Shown here piece after piece: positions 62,474 to 64,000 of a DNA stretch of 64,000 bases (positions are counted from its first letter, which is position 1; every line of letters starts with the position of its first letter). Made by a program: the position numbers and the translations under genes. Origin of the DNA: Cystobacter ferrugineus (lineage in GTDB: Bacteria; Myxococcota; Myxococcia; Myxococcales; Myxococcaceae); the NCBI RefSeq assembly GCF_001887355.1, contig NZ_MPIN01000004.1:845733-909732 (forward strand). The letters run 5' to 3'. The notes beneath the pieces were generated by a model. It ran no database searches. It saw only the letters and a program-made list of their open reading frames with translations, and was not told the DNA's origin.

Positions 62474-63517
62474 CTACGGGATGGGAGCGGTCACGGTCTC
62501 GAAAGAGGCCCTGAAGCGGCTCAGCGGCATCTCGATGGTTTCGTTCCGGGTGCCCAGAACCGGGTACTGGTCGCCTCCGTGCGGATTGCGCACCTCCACC
62601 ATGTACTCGCCCCTGCTCCGGGAGTACCGGGTGCCCACCACGGTGTAGGCGTGCCGGGGCATGATCCCTGACTTCATCCCTTCGGTATAATCGAAGTTGG
62701 ACCCGGCGAGCACCGCGACGCCCGGAGTGTTTGCCTTGTCGAGGTGACGGAGCAACTCCCTGTCCGACATGTTCCGGATGGGCAAGTAATCCGCTCGCCT
62801 TCCCGTGAAGGATTGCATGGCGCCAATGCCTGTTCCTCCCTCGATGCCCGGGTACCCCGCGGTCTGTCGCTCGCTCGTGTCCCTGTTCTTCCTGACGGAC
62901 TCCCTGGCGTCGTGAAGCTTGACGTAGCCCTGTTCCGCCACATGCGGCCAGACGACCTTCTTGCCTCGGGACCTGTGGAATTCGGGCTCCATGTCCGTGG
63001 GAAGGTGGTCGTCCACATGCACCCGCACGGGACGCATGGTCTCGGGGTCGTGAAGATTGACATGGTACCTGCCGGGCCCCGCTTCCTGCACCATGTTCCT
63101 GATGGCGTCGGGATCGCTGGCCACACCCGCCAGCGAGGCCATCATGTGGCAGTTGCCCAGATTGGACTGCCTGACATGCTTGGGCTCGGGGCCGCGACGC
63201 CCGTACAGCGAGTAGTTCTGGACCTGCGCATAGGGGTTCTCCCCGTAGGTGTTCCACCTGGGGTGCGCGCCGTAGTCGGTCAACCTCTCGCGGTCCTGCG
63301 GCCGGTAGTCGTCATACTGGGCGTGGTCGTCGTACTCGGCCGCATGGCTGGAAGGCTCGGCGACGACATAGGACACCCGAGGGGGAGAGTCCGCGCGGCT
63401 GGCATGCGAAGGAGAGCGGCTCGAAGACCTGGCGTAAGCAGAAGAAGAACCGCTTCCATACCTGTTGGTGTACACGGGGCAGCTCCGGGAGAGGAGTGGG
63501 GGAGATGCCCTGTCCAT
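62474..63517 (-). CDS. Calpain-like cysteine protease
   Basis: The product has 347 residues from ATG 63517; a TTG two codons earlier is also possible and no strong ribosome site is present, so the start is uncertain. Residues 1-90 are low-complexity (Ser/Arg/Tyr/Asp-rich, for example SSSAYARSSSRSPS) with no signal peptide visible. The C2-peptidase (calpain) core follows: C123 in QSNLGNCHMMASLAGVA, where calpains have QGxLGDCWFLAAL; H289 in RHAYTVVGT; and N311 in VRNPHGG. These three residues form the calpain triad, in the right order and spacing. Bacterial calpains are uncommon and often modular. No calcium-binding domain is evident. The substrate is unknown; intracellular processing or effector activity are both possible. 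Confidence 0.78.
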   Translation of the reverse strand: MDRASPPLLSRSCPVYTNRYGSGSSSAYARSSSRSPSHASRADSPPRVSYVVAEPSSHAAEYDDHAQYDDYRPQDRERLTDYGAHPRWNTYGENPYAQVQNYSLYGRRGPEPKHVRQSNLGNCHMMASLAGVASDPDAIRNMVQEAGPGRYHVNLHDPETMRPVRVHVDDHLPTDMEPEFHRSRGKKVVWPHVAEQGYVKLHDARESVRKNRDTSERQTAGYPGIEGGTGIGAMQSFTGRRADYLPIRNMSDRELLRHLDKANTPGVAVLAGSNFDYTEGMKSGIMPRHAYTVVGTRYSRSRGEYMVEVRNPHGGDQYPVLGTRNETIEMPLSRFRASFETVTAPIP

Positions 63518-63674
63518 GAGCAAGGGGTGTGCCAGCCTTCCGTGCAGGGGCGGAGTGGGGGCTTCCCTCGGAGACCTCTCGGAAGCTGCCCCGTTCCCGC
63601 CCTCTGCCCCCCCTCTTCCCCTGGTGACCGAAGTCCCAGGTGGTGACGACTGTCACCACCTTCGTGCACGCCGC

Positions 63675-64000
63675 TTATCTGCCGCCCCCAAGAGGACGCT
63701 TCAGCGGCAGCGCGGCGAACGGAAGGCTGAGGACCGCCTTGAAGTCCTGAACCTTGTCCGGCAGGGCGCGCAGCGTCTCCCGGCTGAGCCCGCGCTCGGC
63801 GAGGATGAGGACGACCGACTCGCCCTTGTAGTTGCCCGCGGCCACGCCCGCGATCCCCTTCATTCCGGCCAGGCGCTGCTGGGCCTCGGACACCGCTCCC
63901 GTGAGCGCCGTCGAGACCGCGGGGTGGTTGGCGGCGTACCCGCTCAGGAACGTCCCCACGGCCTTGCCCGCGCTGAGCACGGTGCGCGCATCCGGCCGGG
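63675..64000 (-). CDS. Uncharacterised protein, 5' end beyond window
   Basis: The frame is open from the window edge to a TAA at 63675, giving 108 codons. A GTG at 63980 is possible as a start but has no ribosome site, and the frame continues upstream, so the gene is probably truncated by the window. The sequence is mostly helical (GKAVGTFLSGYAANHPAVSTALTGAV), with a central stretch GVAAGNYKGESVVLILAERGLSRETL that looks like a strand-helix unit, and ends FAALPLKRPLGGGR. I see no membrane segment, metal site or catalytic motif and do not recognise the family. It is upstream of and co-directional with the calpain-like gene, with 157 bases between. Confidence 0.5.
   Translation of the reverse strand, partial: RPDARTVLSAGKAVGTFLSGYAANHPAVSTALTGAVSEAQQRLAGMKGIAGVAAGNYKGESVVLILAERGLSRETLRALPDKVQDFKAVLSLPFAALPLKRPLGGGR

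Overview
The window is high-GC DNA, about two thirds G+C by eye, with strong G/C at third codon positions. Its gene content is that of a fruiting or predatory deltaproteobacterium (Myxococcota, probably the Cystobacterineae side). Signs are a Hanks-type Ser/Thr kinase, a chemosensory operon with a TPR-fused CheR and a CheA-CheY hybrid, many secreted hydrolases and lipoproteins, CARDB/FlgD-like/Ig giant exoproteins and an RHS/YD polymorphic toxin. The taxonomic call is inference from these families; no rRNA or other marker is present. No tRNA, rRNA, CRISPR array or intact insertion sequence was seen.

Layout. 1-939: 5' part of a Ser/Thr kinase, divergent from 1170-8285, a six-gene Che operon (cheW, cheR-TPR, mcp, cheY, cheW, cheA-cheY; no cheB). 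8344-10244: a small membrane protein translationally coupled to a TctA-like permease. 10282-14176 (minus): a WD40-BRCT fusion, a secreted PHB-depolymerase-type esterase and a TetR regulator, with a perfect palindromic operator facing the divergent alpha/beta hydrolase at 14300. 15498-18942: two exported zinc peptidases (M28, M4). 18984-22942: a CHASE3-PAS histidine kinase, a DedA protein and a histidine-kinase-like protein lacking its ATPase motifs. 23126-26584: a heparinase II/III-like protein and a UDP-sugar dehydrogenase, suggesting polysaccharide work. 26770-29906: a small V4R-like protein, a collagen-like lipoprotein, a zinc-ligand-free ribosomal protein S4 paralogue behind a Fur/Zur-type box, and a lipoprotein parvulin.

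30055-59647 is the outstanding feature: about 29.6 kb holding only three genes, all overlapping. The first encodes a 5,819-residue exported mosaic protein (HExxH peptidase-like head, alpha/alpha-toroid repeats, many CARDB, FlgD-like, FN3 and Ig-like domains, two beta-propeller regions). The second encodes a 3,910-residue exported RHS/YD-shell protein ending in a YwqJ-type nucleic-acid deaminase toxin. The third encodes a 138-residue YwqK/MORN-type protein, the expected immunity partner. Overlaps are 16 bp and 1 bp, so the three are probably one transcription unit: a candidate giant surface-scaffold plus toxin-immunity system for contact-dependent competition or predation.

59840-64000 carries an SDR oxidoreductase, an exported TldD-family protease, a bidirectional terminator hairpin, a calpain-like cysteine protease and the 3' part of an unrecognised gene.
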